Of a stretch of 64,000 nt of DNA, positions 1-7,332 are shown piece by piece. The notes under the pieces were generated by a model. That model was not told the DNA's origin and searched no databases. It was given only the letters and a program-made list of their open reading frames with translations. The DNA comes from Rhodothermus marinus DSM 4252. GTDB taxonomy: Bacteria > Bacteroidota > Rhodothermia > Rhodothermales > Rhodothermaceae. The translations under genes were made by a program, and so were the position numbers. Position 1 is the stretch's first letter. Each line of letters starts with the position of its first letter. The stretch spans positions 2,646,874 through 2,710,873 of the forward strand of contig NC_013501.1 in assembly GCF_000024845.1 (NCBI RefSeq). The letters are read 5' to 3'.

Positions 1-998
1 TGCGCCAGCTTCTCCACCTCCGCCGCGCTCACCAGATTGAAATCCCCCGGAATCGTCTGCTTCAAACACGACGCCGCCACCGCAAACTCCAACGCCTCCC
101 GCGTGTCACCCTTCGTCAACAACCCATAAATCAAGCCCCCCGCAAACGCATCGCCCCCTCCAACCCGGTCCACCAGCTGAATCTCATACCGACGCGACCG
201 ATAACCCTCCCGACAGTCCCGATCGTCCACCATCAACGCACTCCAGCCGTTGACCGACGCCGAATAACTCTCCCGCAACGTGATCGCCACCGCCTCAAAC
301 CCAAACGTCCGCTTCAGCTCCTGCGCCAGCTCCCGATAGGCCGCCTCGTCCAGCTTCCCCGCCTCCACGTCCACCCCCTTCGGCTTAATCCCCAGACTCT
401 TCTCCGCATCCTCCTCGTTCCCTATGCACACGTCCACGTATTCCATCAACGACCGCATCACCCGCTGCGCATCCTCCACGCTCCAGAGCTTGGCCCGGTA
501 GTTCAAATCCGCACTCACCTTCACCCCCAGCCGACGCGCCACCTCCAGCGCCCGACGAAGCTCCGAGCGCACCGCCTCGCCCAAAGCCGGCGTGATCCCC
601 GTCCAGTGAAACCACCGCGCCCCCTCCAGCACCTGCTCCCAGTCAACCTCCCCCTCGCGAAGCGTCGTGATCGCCGCATGCGCCCGGTCGTAAATCACCT
701 TCGAAGGCCGCTGACTGGCCCCCGTCTCCAGAAAGTAAATCCCGATCCGATCCCCGCCCCGCACAATGAAATCCGTCCGCACCCCGAACCGACGCAAATG
801 ATTGACCGCCGCCTGACCAATCTCGTGCTTGGGAAGCTTCGTCACGAAGTAACTCTCCAGCCCGTAGTTGGCCAGCGACACGGCCACGTTCGCCTCCCCG
901 CCCCCGAACGTCACCTCGAACGTCGACGCCTGCACAAACCGACTGAAACCCGGCGTCGACAGCCGCAACATGATCTCTCCAAACGTAACTACTTTCAT
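1..998 (-). CDS. kdgK: 2-keto-3-deoxygluconate kinase, PfkB family (3' end cut by window)
   Basis: Phosphorylates 2-keto-3-deoxygluconate (KDG) to KDPG in the cytoplasm, the step between mannonate dehydratase and KDPG aldolase encoded just upstream. The start at 998 gives [14 protein letters not shown]. The sugar-binding GGGEAN motif is at residues 32-37. The PfkB signature GGGDAFAGG places the catalytic aspartate near residue 283. About 332 codons are visible and KdgK proteins are usually 310-345 residues, so little is missing. It is the last visible gene of the dctP-dctQ-dctM-manD-eda-kdgK operon, 18 bases after eda. Codon use is odd: G-ending codons (GCG, GAG, GTG, CCG, TTG, GGG) dominate, whereas its neighbours favour GCC, GAA and GGC. 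The kinase family is certain; the KDG substrate follows from context. Confidence 0.9.
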   Translation of the reverse strand, partial: MKVVTFGEIMLRLSTPGFSRFVQASTFEVTFGGGEANVAVSLANYGLESYFVTKLPKHEIGQAAVNHLRRFGVRTDFIVRGGDRIGIYFLETGASQRPSKVIYDRAHAAITTLREGEVDWEQVLEGARWFHWTGITPALGEAVRSELRRALEVARRLGVKVSADLNYRAKLWSVEDAQRVMRSLMEYVDVCIGNEEDAEKSLGIKPKGVDVEAGKLDEAAYRELAQELKRTFGFEAVAITLRESYSASVNGWSALMVDDRDCREGYRSRRYEIQLVDRVGGGDAFAGGLIYGLLTKGDTREALEFAVAASCLKQTIPGDFNLVSAAEVEKLA

Positions 999-1016
999 GG
1001 CTGCTGCTCCGATTGG

Positions 1017-1661
1017 TTACTGGGCCCGTGCCTGTCGAATGCTTTCCATGAGCGTGCGTGCGTTTTCGGTGAGCTTCTCCCAGCGCCCCTCAGCGATCGC
1101 CGCCCGGTCCAGCAGCGCGCTGCCCACCCCCACCGCACACGCCCCCGCCCGAAGCCACTCGCCCGCGTTCGTGAGCGTCACCCCACCGGTGGGCATCAGC
1201 TTGAGCTGCGGCATCGGCGCTTTAATCGCTCGGAAAAACGCCATCCCCACCACGTCGGCCGGAAACACCTTCACAATGTCGGCCCCGGCCTCGTGCGCCG
1301 CCAGAATCTCCGTCGGCGTAAAGGCGCCCGGAAGCGCCGGCACGTCGTAGCGGTGCGCCGTCTGGATGATCTCCGGCTTGAAGACCGGACTGACCACGTA
1401 GCGGGCCCCGGCTTCGATGACCAGACGGGCCGTCTCGGCGTCGAGCACGCTCCCGGCGCCCACCAGCGCCACATCGCCCAGGCGACGCGCGACTTCTTCG
1501 ATCATCTGAAAGGCGCGCGGCACGCTCATCGTGATTTCGATGGCCGTCACGCCGCCTTCACAGATGGCTTCCACCACGCGCACCAGGCGCTCGGGGTCGC
1601 TCATGCGGATGACGGCCACCGCCCCGCGCCGGATCAATTCCGAAACAATCTCGTGGCGCAT
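1017..1661 (-). CDS. eda: KDPG / 4-hydroxy-2-oxoglutarate aldolase
   Basis: Class I aldolase that splits 2-keto-3-deoxy-6-phosphogluconate into pyruvate and glyceraldehyde 3-phosphate, the last step of hexuronate breakdown. The 214 residues match the family size. The Schiff-base lysine is K131 in the GADIVKVFPA segment and the general-base glutamate is E42 in AIEIT. The phosphate-binding loop is in PTGGV. It starts 7 bases after manD ends and is followed at 18 bases by kdgK, so all three are very probably co-transcribed. Both the KDPG and the 4-hydroxy-2-oxoglutarate activities are known in this family; the operon favours KDPG. Confidence 0.95.
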   Translation of the reverse strand: MRHEIVSELIRRGAVAVIRMSDPERLVRVVEAICEGGVTAIEITMSVPRAFQMIEEVARRLGDVALVGAGSVLDAETARLVIEAGARYVVSPVFKPEIIQTAHRYDVPALPGAFTPTEILAAHEAGADIVKVFPADVVGMAFFRAIKAPMPQLKLMPTGGVTLTNAGEWLRAGACAVGVGSALLDRAAIAEGRWEKLTENARTLMESIRQARAQ

Positions 1662-1667
1662 GGCTCT

Positions 1668-2876
1668 TTACCAGTTGAACATGGTGCCGTCTTCCTTGCG
1701 GTTGACGGGCAGATAGGCGCGCTCGTACGGATAGCGCGCCGCCAGCTCCTCGTTGAAGTCCACGCCCAGCCCCGGCGCATCGCCCGGATGCAGGTAGCCA
1801 TCCTGGAAGTAGTAGGCATGCGGGAAGACCTCGTCGGTCTCGGGCGTGTGGCGCATGTATTCCTGGATGCCGAAGTTGGGCACCCACAGGTCGAAGTGCA
1901 GCGCGGCCGCCATCGTGATGGGCGACAGGTCCGTCGCCCCGTGGAAGCCCGTGCGCACGTGGTAGAGTTCGGCCAGCGCCGCCACTTTGCGCATGTGCGT
2001 GATGCCGCCGCCGCGCAGGACGGACGTCCGCAGATAGTCGATGAGCTGCTCGGTGATGAGCAGGTGCGCGTCGTAGATCGAATTGAACACCTCCCCGACG
2101 GCCAGCGGCGTGGTGGTGTGCTGGCGAATCCACCGGAAGCTCTCCTGCAGCTCGGCCGGCACCGGGTCTTCGAGCCAGAACAGATGGTAGGGCTCCAGCT
2201 CTTTACCCAGGCGGGCCGCCTCGATGGGCGTCAGCCGGTGGTGGACGTCGTGCAGCAGGTGCACGTCGTCGCCGTAGACGTCGCGCAGGCGCTGGAAGAG
2301 TTTGGGAATGAAGTTCAGATACTTTTCGGTGGACCAGATGTGTTCGGGCGGCAGGCCCTTTTCGGCGGGCTCGTAGAAGAGCTTTCCGCGCCCGACTCCG
2401 TAGGTGGTGGGCAGGCCCGGGATGCCGCATTGCGCCCGCACGGCCTTGTAGCCCATCTCCAGGTAGCGGCCCACCTCATCGACGACCTCTTCGATGTCGC
2501 CGCCGCTGGCGTGGCCGTAGACCATCACGCCGTAGCGGCTGGGCCCGCCCAGCAGGTTGTAAACGGGCGTGTTCAGCGCCTTGCCCTTGATGTCCCAGAG
2601 CGCCATATCGACGGCCGCGATGGCGCTCATCGTGACCGGACCGCGCCGCCAGTAGGCCCCTTTGTACAGGTACTGCCAGATGTCTTCGATCTGGAACGGA
2701 TCGCGGCCGATCAGGCAGGGAATCACATGTTCTTCGAGATAGGCGACGACGGCCATTTCCCGGCCGTTCAGCGTGGCATCGCCCAGCCCGTAGATGCCTT
2801 CGTCCGTGTAGAGCTTCAGCGTAACGAAGTTGCGGCCGGGCGAGCAGACGAACACCTTTCCGTCGGTGATCTTCAT
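1668..2876 (-). CDS. manD: D-mannonate dehydratase, enolase superfamily (ManD/RspA type)
   Basis: Dehydrates D-mannonate to 2-keto-3-deoxygluconate. At 402 residues the protein has the length I recall for characterised ManD enzymes. The catalytic positions fall in register: R147, Y159, D210, H212, E236 and E262, with a further histidine at 312 in a GFHG motif. D210, E236 and E262 are the Mg ligands of the enolase barrel. The Y159 loop separates ManD from other mandelate-racemase-group members. It sits between the TRAP transporter genes and eda/kdgK. This is the enolase-superfamily enzyme, not the unrelated UxuA. Some RspA-type proteins are catalytically poor, but here the operon gives a complete downstream route. 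Confidence 0.93.
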   Translation of the reverse strand: MKITDGKVFVCSPGRNFVTLKLYTDEGIYGLGDATLNGREMAVVAYLEEHVIPCLIGRDPFQIEDIWQYLYKGAYWRRGPVTMSAIAAVDMALWDIKGKALNTPVYNLLGGPSRYGVMVYGHASGGDIEEVVDEVGRYLEMGYKAVRAQCGIPGLPTTYGVGRGKLFYEPAEKGLPPEHIWSTEKYLNFIPKLFQRLRDVYGDDVHLLHDVHHRLTPIEAARLGKELEPYHLFWLEDPVPAELQESFRWIRQHTTTPLAVGEVFNSIYDAHLLITEQLIDYLRTSVLRGGGITHMRKVAALAELYHVRTGFHGATDLSPITMAAALHFDLWVPNFGIQEYMRHTPETDEVFPHAYYFQDGYLHPGDAPGLGVDFNEELAARYPYERAYLPVNRKEDGTMFNW

Positions 2877-2906
2877 AGATGACTTACTTCTGTTAGCGGT
2901 TGATGG

Positions 2907-4208
2907 TTATTCGAGGTATCCAAAGACACGAGGCAGCCAGAGGCTCAGCTCCGGCAGGTACGTCACCAGCAGCAGTGCGATGATCATCGCCGCGTACATG
3001 GGCAAGAGCGAGCGCAGCACGCGCGTCATGGGCGTCTGCGTCACGCCCAGTCCCACGAACAGCACGGTCCCCACGGGCGGCGTGCAGAGTCCGATGCAGA
3101 GATTGAGCACCAGGATGATCCCGAAGTGAATGGGATCGATGCCCAGGTTCAGCGCCACCGGCAGAAAGATCGGGGTGAAAATCAGCACGGCGGGCGTCAT
3201 GTCCATGAACGTCCCGACGGCCAGCAGCACGAAGTTGATGATCAGCAGAATCAGGATCTTGTTGTCGGTCAGGGCCAGCAGCGCCTGGCTGACGCCCTGG
3301 GGAATCTGCTCGTAGGCCAGGATCCACGACATGGCCATCGAGGTGGCGATGAGCAGCAGCACGATGGCGGTCGTGGAAGAAGCTTCGAGCAGCACGCGGG
3401 GTAGATCCCGCAGCCGCAACTCGCGGTAGAGCAGCGCCAGAATCAGCGCGTAGAGCACGGCCACGGCGGCAGCCTCGGTGGCTGTGAAGATGCCCGCGAT
3501 GATGCCGCCGATCACGATCACCAGCAGCAGCAGGCTGGGGGCAGCGTCCCAGAACGTGCTCCATAGACGGCGGAGGCTGGGCCGACCGGCCACCGGGTAG
3601 CGCCGCTTCCAGGCGATCCAGCCGGCCACCAGCATGAGCATCAGACCGACAAGAATGCCCGGGATGTAGCCCGCCAGAAACAGCGCGGCGATCGACGTAC
3701 CGCCCGAGGCCAGCGAATAGACGATCAGGATGTTGCTGGGTGGAATGAGCAGGCCGGTGGTGGCCGAGGTGACGTTGACCGCCACACTGTAGCCCTTGTC
3801 ATATCCCTCGCGCTCCATGTGCGGCGCCATGATGCTGCCGATGGCCGAGGCGGCGGCCGCCGCCGAACCCGAGATCGCTCCGAAGAGCATGGCCGCCAGG
3901 ATGTTCACGTGCGCCAGCGCCCCCGGCAGCATACCCAGCGCCGCTTCGGCGAAGTTCACCAGTCGCCGGGCAATGCCGCCCCGGTTCATCAGATGCCCCG
4001 CCAGAATGAAAAACGGAATGGCCAGCAGCGTGAACGAATCGAGTCCGGTGGCGATGCGCTGCGCCTCGGTGGTCAGCGCCGGGGCCAGCGGCATGCTCGG
4101 CAGCATGGTCAGGATCGTGGCCAGCCCGATGCAGACCGCGATCGGCACACCCAGCAGCAACAGCACCGCAAAGGAGACGACCAGAATCAGGACGGCGATC
4201 CACTCCAT
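2907..4208 (-). CDS. dctM: TRAP transporter large permease subunit (DctM)
   Basis: Large membrane subunit of a sodium-driven tripartite transporter. It forms the transport channel with DctQ and receives substrate from DctP. The 433 residues are almost entirely hydrophobic and predict about 12 helices. It contains the family features AGHLMNRGGIARRL near residue 70, GSAAAAASAIGSIM, and PP-containing re-entrant segments (TGLLIPPSN, GLCTPPVG). It lies 12 bases after dctQ and 30 before manD. Given the catabolic genes downstream, the substrate is probably a hexuronate (glucuronate, mannuronate or a related sugar acid). The transporter family is certain; the substrate is inferred. Confidence 0.95.
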   Translation of the reverse strand: MEWIAVLILVVSFAVLLLLGVPIAVCIGLATILTMLPSMPLAPALTTEAQRIATGLDSFTLLAIPFFILAGHLMNRGGIARRLVNFAEAALGMLPGALAHVNILAAMLFGAISGSAAAAASAIGSIMAPHMEREGYDKGYSVAVNVTSATTGLLIPPSNILIVYSLASGGTSIAALFLAGYIPGILVGLMLMLVAGWIAWKRRYPVAGRPSLRRLWSTFWDAAPSLLLLVIVIGGIIAGIFTATEAAAVAVLYALILALLYRELRLRDLPRVLLEASSTTAIVLLLIATSMAMSWILAYEQIPQGVSQALLALTDNKILILLIINFVLLAVGTFMDMTPAVLIFTPIFLPVALNLGIDPIHFGIILVLNLCIGLCTPPVGTVLFVGLGVTQTPMTRVLRSLLPMYAAMIIALLLVTYLPELSLWLPRVFGYLE

Positions 4209-4220
4209 GGCTCCGGCTGT

Positions 4221-4733
4221 TTATTCGGCAGGGTCTGGCGGGTCCACCGGCGCCCCGGCGGTTCGCAGCGCCCGCACGCCCTTCCAGAGGTAGTAGATCG
4301 AATAAAACCCGATAAAAACCCCGCTCAGCGGGAGCACCAGGTACACGTACCCCAGGGGTACCTGCAGCGCGGCCGAGATCTGCCCCAGGTAGAGCATCAG
4401 CCACACCAGCCGCGCACCGCCCACAATCAGCAGCAGGGCAAAAGCCAGCGTACACGCCTCGATGATCAGTTCAAGGATCTGTCGCTGTCGCCCCTGAAGG
4501 CGTCCCGGCAACAGATCGACGGCCAGATGCAGGTGCTGTCCCGCCGCATAGCTTCCGCCCAGGAGCCCCAGCCAGATCAACAGGAAACGCGCCAGTTCCT
4601 CGGTGTACGAGCTCGGATCGCGCAGCACAAAGCGCGTAAACACCTGCCAGAGCACGTCCAGCACCAGCACCGCCATGATGACGATGACCAGACTGGCCAG
4701 CACGCGATCGATCACCTGCTTGAGACGCTCCAT
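4221..4733 (-). CDS. dctQ: TRAP transporter small permease subunit (DctQ)
   Basis: Small four-helix membrane subunit that docks to DctM in tripartite sodium-coupled uptake. The protein has 170 residues, with the family pattern VLWQVFTRFVLRDPSSYTEEL near residues 28-48 followed by WLGLLGGSYA. Helices are at about 13-35, 50-68, 90-110 and 128-150. It starts 1 base after the dctP stop, so translation is probably coupled. The proline-rich acidic C-terminal tail is not conserved in the family as far as I recall. Confidence 0.93.
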   Translation of the reverse strand: MERLKQVIDRVLASLVIVIMAVLVLDVLWQVFTRFVLRDPSSYTEELARFLLIWLGLLGGSYAAGQHLHLAVDLLPGRLQGRQRQILELIIEACTLAFALLLIVGGARLVWLMLYLGQISAALQVPLGYVYLVLPLSGVFIGFYSIYYLWKGVRALRTAGAPVDPPDPAE

Positions 4734-4734
4734 G

Positions 4735-5718
4735 TCACTCGACGGCTTTGATGCGCGCGATGAGCCGGTTCAGCTCCGGGCGATTCCGATACTGTTCGTA
4801 AATCGGTTGCACTTTCTCGACAAACGGCTGCTTGTCCGGATAAATGATCTCGACGCCGGCTTCCTGCACGGCCCGCAGCGCTTCCTCGGTGGATTCCTTC
4901 CAGAGCTGCTTCTGGTATTGCGCCGACTCCATCGCCGCTTCCTGCACCCATTGTCGCTGCTGCGGAGTGAGTCGATTCCATACGTGCAGGCTGATCAGCA
5001 GCACGTCGGGGATCGACGTGTGCTCGTCGAGCGTGTAGAAACGGGCCACCTCGTAGTGGTGCGACAGGTAGAAAGACGGCGGATTGTTTTCGGCACCGTC
5101 CACGATGCCCTGCTGCAACGCCGTGAAGACCTCGCCCCAGGGAATCGGCGTGGCCGAAGCGCCCATCAGGTTGACCATCTGAATCTGCGTGGGGCTTTCC
5201 AGCGTGCGAATCTTCAGTCCCCGCAGGTCGTCGGGTGTGTAGATGGGCCGCGTAACCGTGTAGAAGCTCCGGCTTCCGGCGTCGTAGTAGCAGAGTCCGC
5301 GCAGCAGCACACGCTCGCCGGCCAGCAGCAGCTCCTGCCCGATGGGTCCTTCGAGCACCTTGAACCGGTGCGTGTCGTCCCGAAAGAGATAGGGCAGGCT
5401 GAACACCTGATACTCCGGCACGAAGCCCTCCAGCACGGCCGCCGATACCTTGGCCATGGCCAGGCTCCCGATCTGAAGCAATTCCAGCAGCTCGCGCTCC
5501 GAGCCCAGCTGCTGGCTCGGATAGACCACCACGCGGATGGTACCGCCGGACTTCTCCTCCAGGCGCTCGCCCAGATAGACCATGGCCCTGTGCACCGAAT
5601 GCGTGGGTCCCAGCGCATGCGCCAGCCGCAGCACGAGCACGTCCTGCGACCGGGAAGCGCATCCGGCCAGCACCAGCGCCAGCAATACCGGCACCCACGC
5701 CCGCAACAACATTCGCAT
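4735..5718 (-). CDS. dctP: TRAP transporter substrate-binding lipoprotein (DctP)
   Basis: Solute-binding component that captures a carboxylate sugar and delivers it to DctQM. It has 327 residues. The N-terminus has a hydrophobic stretch ending in LAGC (Cys19), a lipobox, so the protein is probably a lipoprotein. DctP-family features follow: GEVFTALQQGIVDGAENN around residues 195-212 and the conserved carboxylate-binding arginine expected in the LKIRTLESP segment. It is first in the operon, with a good promoter (TTGACA-N17-TAGCTT) and a palindrome over the -10 box just upstream. The context supports a hexuronate ligand. Confidence 0.94.
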   Translation of the reverse strand: MRMLLRAWVPVLLALVLAGCASRSQDVLVLRLAHALGPTHSVHRAMVYLGERLEEKSGGTIRVVVYPSQQLGSERELLELLQIGSLAMAKVSAAVLEGFVPEYQVFSLPYLFRDDTHRFKVLEGPIGQELLLAGERVLLRGLCYYDAGSRSFYTVTRPIYTPDDLRGLKIRTLESPTQIQMVNLMGASATPIPWGEVFTALQQGIVDGAENNPPSFYLSHHYEVARFYTLDEHTSIPDVLLISLHVWNRLTPQQRQWVQEAAMESAQYQKQLWKESTEEALRAVQEAGVEIIYPDKQPFVEKVQPIYEQYRNRPELNRLIARIKAVE

Positions 5719-5739
5719 CGGAGCTGCGTCGATTCGTTC

Positions 5740-5779
5740 CTTAACCGTTTAAGCTAACATTTCGTTGCGATTCTGTCAA
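5740..5779 (-). promoter_or_regulatory. dctP promoter with overlapping palindromic operator
   Basis: On the minus strand TTGACA (5779-5774) is followed after 17 bases by TAGCTT (5756-5751). The inverted repeat CTTAAC-CG-TTTAAG (5740-5753) overlaps the -10 box. The uxaC promoter has the same arrangement and a near-identical palindrome. A repressor bound here would block RNA polymerase. LacI- and GntR-family repressors both use sites of this style, and no regulator gene is in the window. Confidence 0.72.
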
Positions 5780-5854
5780 GGCTCTCGTCGGGCACCTTTC
5801 GATTTTATTGAAGACACGTGCACCTGCCTCCCTTCCTATCGAGCCCCGCCGACC

Positions 5855-5881
5855 GGGCTTTCCTGTACAGATAGAAAGCCC
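5855..5881. terminator. Hairpin between two operons, possible terminator
   Basis: An 8-bp perfect stem (GGGCTTTC/GAAAGCCC) with an 11-base loop lies 56 bases past the end of the minus-strand stress array and upstream of dctP. There is no clean U-run on the minus strand, so rho-independent termination is uncertain. The remaining 5780-5936 interval shows nothing else that I recognise. Confidence 0.4.
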
Positions 5882-5936
5882 GCGCCCGCTTTTCACAGGA
5901 GCTTCACCAGACAATTCCCTTCCGGAACGCGCTCGC

Positions 5937-6047
5937 TTATCGGAACAGCAGGTAGCAGAGCAGACCGGTGAGTACCACCACGGCCAGCAGGAGCAGCAGC
6001 ACCGGCCCCATCGGAAGCACCGGCGGTACCGGATGACGCCAGGACAT
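5937..6047 (-). CDS. 36-residue single-helix membrane peptide
   Basis: Small ORF at the end of the 15-gene array. It begins MSWRHPVPP and continues as one long hydrophobic helix (about residues 13-34) ending YLLFR. The start lies 2 bases after the stop of the preceding gene (6050), as expected for a translationally coupled last gene. It resembles in size the small subunits attached to respiratory or cbb3-type complexes, but no family can be assigned. It could be a chance ORF; the tight spacing and clean transmembrane profile argue for a real gene. Confidence 0.55.
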   Translation of the reverse strand: MSWRHPVPPVLPMGPVLLLLLAVVVLTGLLCYLLFR

Positions 6048-6049
6048 GG

Positions 6050-6490
6050 CTATCTGTCGTTGGTGGTTTGATCGGACCAGACGGAAACGGGCAGTTCGCC
6101 CAGCACGGTGTGCAGCGTATTGCGGGCGACGTACCAGGCGGCCAGAACCGCCTCGCGCTCGGCAACCCGGGGCACATGCCCATCGGCCAGCGCCGCGGTC
6201 AGCTCTTCCAGATTCTCCGTGCGGTTGGCAAAAAGCTCCAGGCTGCTGGCCAGCGGCACCGCGCATTGCCAGTAACGTTGCAAGGGGGCTTTTTCGCTAA
6301 GTGGAACATCGTGGAAAATCAGAAAAGCGCGCAGCGCAGCTTTGAGCGCCCGGAGCGTCTGCTCCGCTGCCTCACTCCAGTGCTGTGATCGACGGGCCTG
6401 ATCGGCCTGTTGAAGTAGCCTGGCCGCTTTCTGAAGCAGCGCGCGCGTCAGGTCCAGCCGCTCGTTCAGCGGCAACGAAACGGGCTCCAT
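6050..6490 (-). CDS. HEPN-like helical protein of unknown function
   Basis: 146 residues from the ATG at 6490 (MEPVSLPLNER); longer in-frame starts run into the upstream membrane gene. The sequence is all-helical, with a segment around residues 45-75 (ALKAALRAFL, then a P and a K) that resembles HEPN domains, and a late YVARNTLH motif. HEPN proteins are nucleotide-binding or RNase-like and often occur in stress systems, but the exact RX4-6H catalytic motif is not present as written (R-x3-H). It starts 9 bases after the 4-helix membrane gene ends. The function is unknown. Confidence 0.6.
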   Translation of the reverse strand: MEPVSLPLNERLDLTRALLQKAARLLQQADQARRSQHWSEAAEQTLRALKAALRAFLIFHDVPLSEKAPLQRYWQCAVPLASSLELFANRTENLEELTAALADGHVPRVAEREAVLAAWYVARNTLHTVLGELPVSVWSDQTTNDR

Positions 6491-6498
6491 CGTTCCGT

Positions 6499-6909
6499 TC
6501 AGGAAGATCGGTGGTGCCGATTGGCAATCAGAATGCGCGGCCAGAGCAGCCGCGCCCAACCTGCAACGGCGAGCAGTTCGAGCAGGCGACCGGCCGTTTG
6601 CACCTCCCGGACGGTGCCCACGGCCCCGAAGACCACCAGCCATACGCCCATCGCCAGCAGTCCGCCGGCCGCCCAGGCGCCCCGGTCCGGCGGTCGCTCA
6701 CCGCGCGTCCGGGGTAGAATCCACCAGGCCACCGCTACGGCAAACAGCACCATGAAGCCCAGCAGCACCAGCTCGACGTGCACCGTCAGCAGTCCGGGCA
6801 GGGCCGGTAGCCAGCCAGCCTTGTGCACCAGCAGCCAGGCGCCCGCCGTAAAGCCCAGCAGCAGATGCACCAGCGACAGACGAACCAGCCAGTAGCTTGC
6901 GGGCGGCAT
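6499..6909 (-). CDS. Four-helix membrane protein, heme-copper-oxidase-like segment (copy B)
   Basis: 136 residues with four predicted helices (about 10-30, 40-65, 75-98, 105-122). Helix 2 carries H44 and ends in a tryptophan-rich WWILPR turn. The neighbouring gene (6913-7332) has the same layout, with H47 and FWLFPR, so the two look like paralogues. A buried histidine followed by glycine in a helix is the pattern of heme-binding membrane subunits (cbb3/NorB-like, NnrS), but no full oxidase motif set is present. It lies 3 bases after copy A. Heme binding is inference; membrane location is clear. Confidence 0.75.
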   Translation of the reverse strand: MPPASYWLVRLSLVHLLLGFTAGAWLLVHKAGWLPALPGLLTVHVELVLLGFMVLFAVAVAWWILPRTRGERPPDRGAWAAGGLLAMGVWLVVFGAVGTVREVQTAGRLLELLAVAGWARLLWPRILIANRHHRSS

Positions 6910-6912
6910 GGC

Positions 6913-7332
6913 TCAGCGGCGTTTGACCCGGGTCCACAGATAGCCAGCCATGAGCGCACCGGCCGTCCACTGCAGCAGCGCCGAAAGTGCCAGCAGTGTC
7001 TTCCACAGGGGCGCGGCCGTCCAAGCAATGGCCGGCTCGGCCACCAGGCGTAGCAGGATGCCCGCATTGAGCAGCGGATAGGCCACGCGCGCCAGCGCCT
7101 GCGGGCCGTAGGGCCGGGCGCGCGAATGCCGCGGAAACAGCCAGAACGCCACGCCGAAGATCAACTGCGTCAGCCAGCCCACCGTGAGCAGGTGAATCCA
7201 CGCAGGCCAGAGCAGGCCCTGCCAGAACGACGCGCCGCCCTCGGCCGGCCATACGATCGCCACTCCCAGCAGCAACGCCAGCGCCAGATAGGCCAGGGCC
7301 GTCTTGACGTACCAGCGCGAAAGGTCAGGCAT
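6913..7332 (-). CDS. Four-helix membrane protein, heme-copper-oxidase-like segment (copy A)
   Basis: 139 residues with four predicted helices. Helix 2 has H47 and ends WLFPRHS, matching the arrangement in the adjacent downstream gene. The start overlaps the end of the NnrS-like gene by 8 bases, a sign of translational coupling. Proteins of this style accompany NnrS in nitrogen-oxide gene clusters of related bacteria as far as I recall, but I cannot name a characterised member. It may form a complex with copy B and the NnrS-like protein. Confidence 0.75.
   Translation of the reverse strand: MPDLSRWYVKTALAYLALALLLGVAIVWPAEGGASFWQGLLWPAWIHLLTVGWLTQLIFGVAFWLFPRHSRARPYGPQALARVAYPLLNAGILLRLVAEPAIAWTAAPLWKTLLALSALLQWTAGALMAGYLWTRVKRR

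Noticed and set aside
606-2882. 758-residue plus-strand ORF opposite kdgK, eda and manD
   Set aside because: Low-complexity R/H/P-rich translation typical of a GC-rich antisense shadow; the minus strand holds three clear enzymes.
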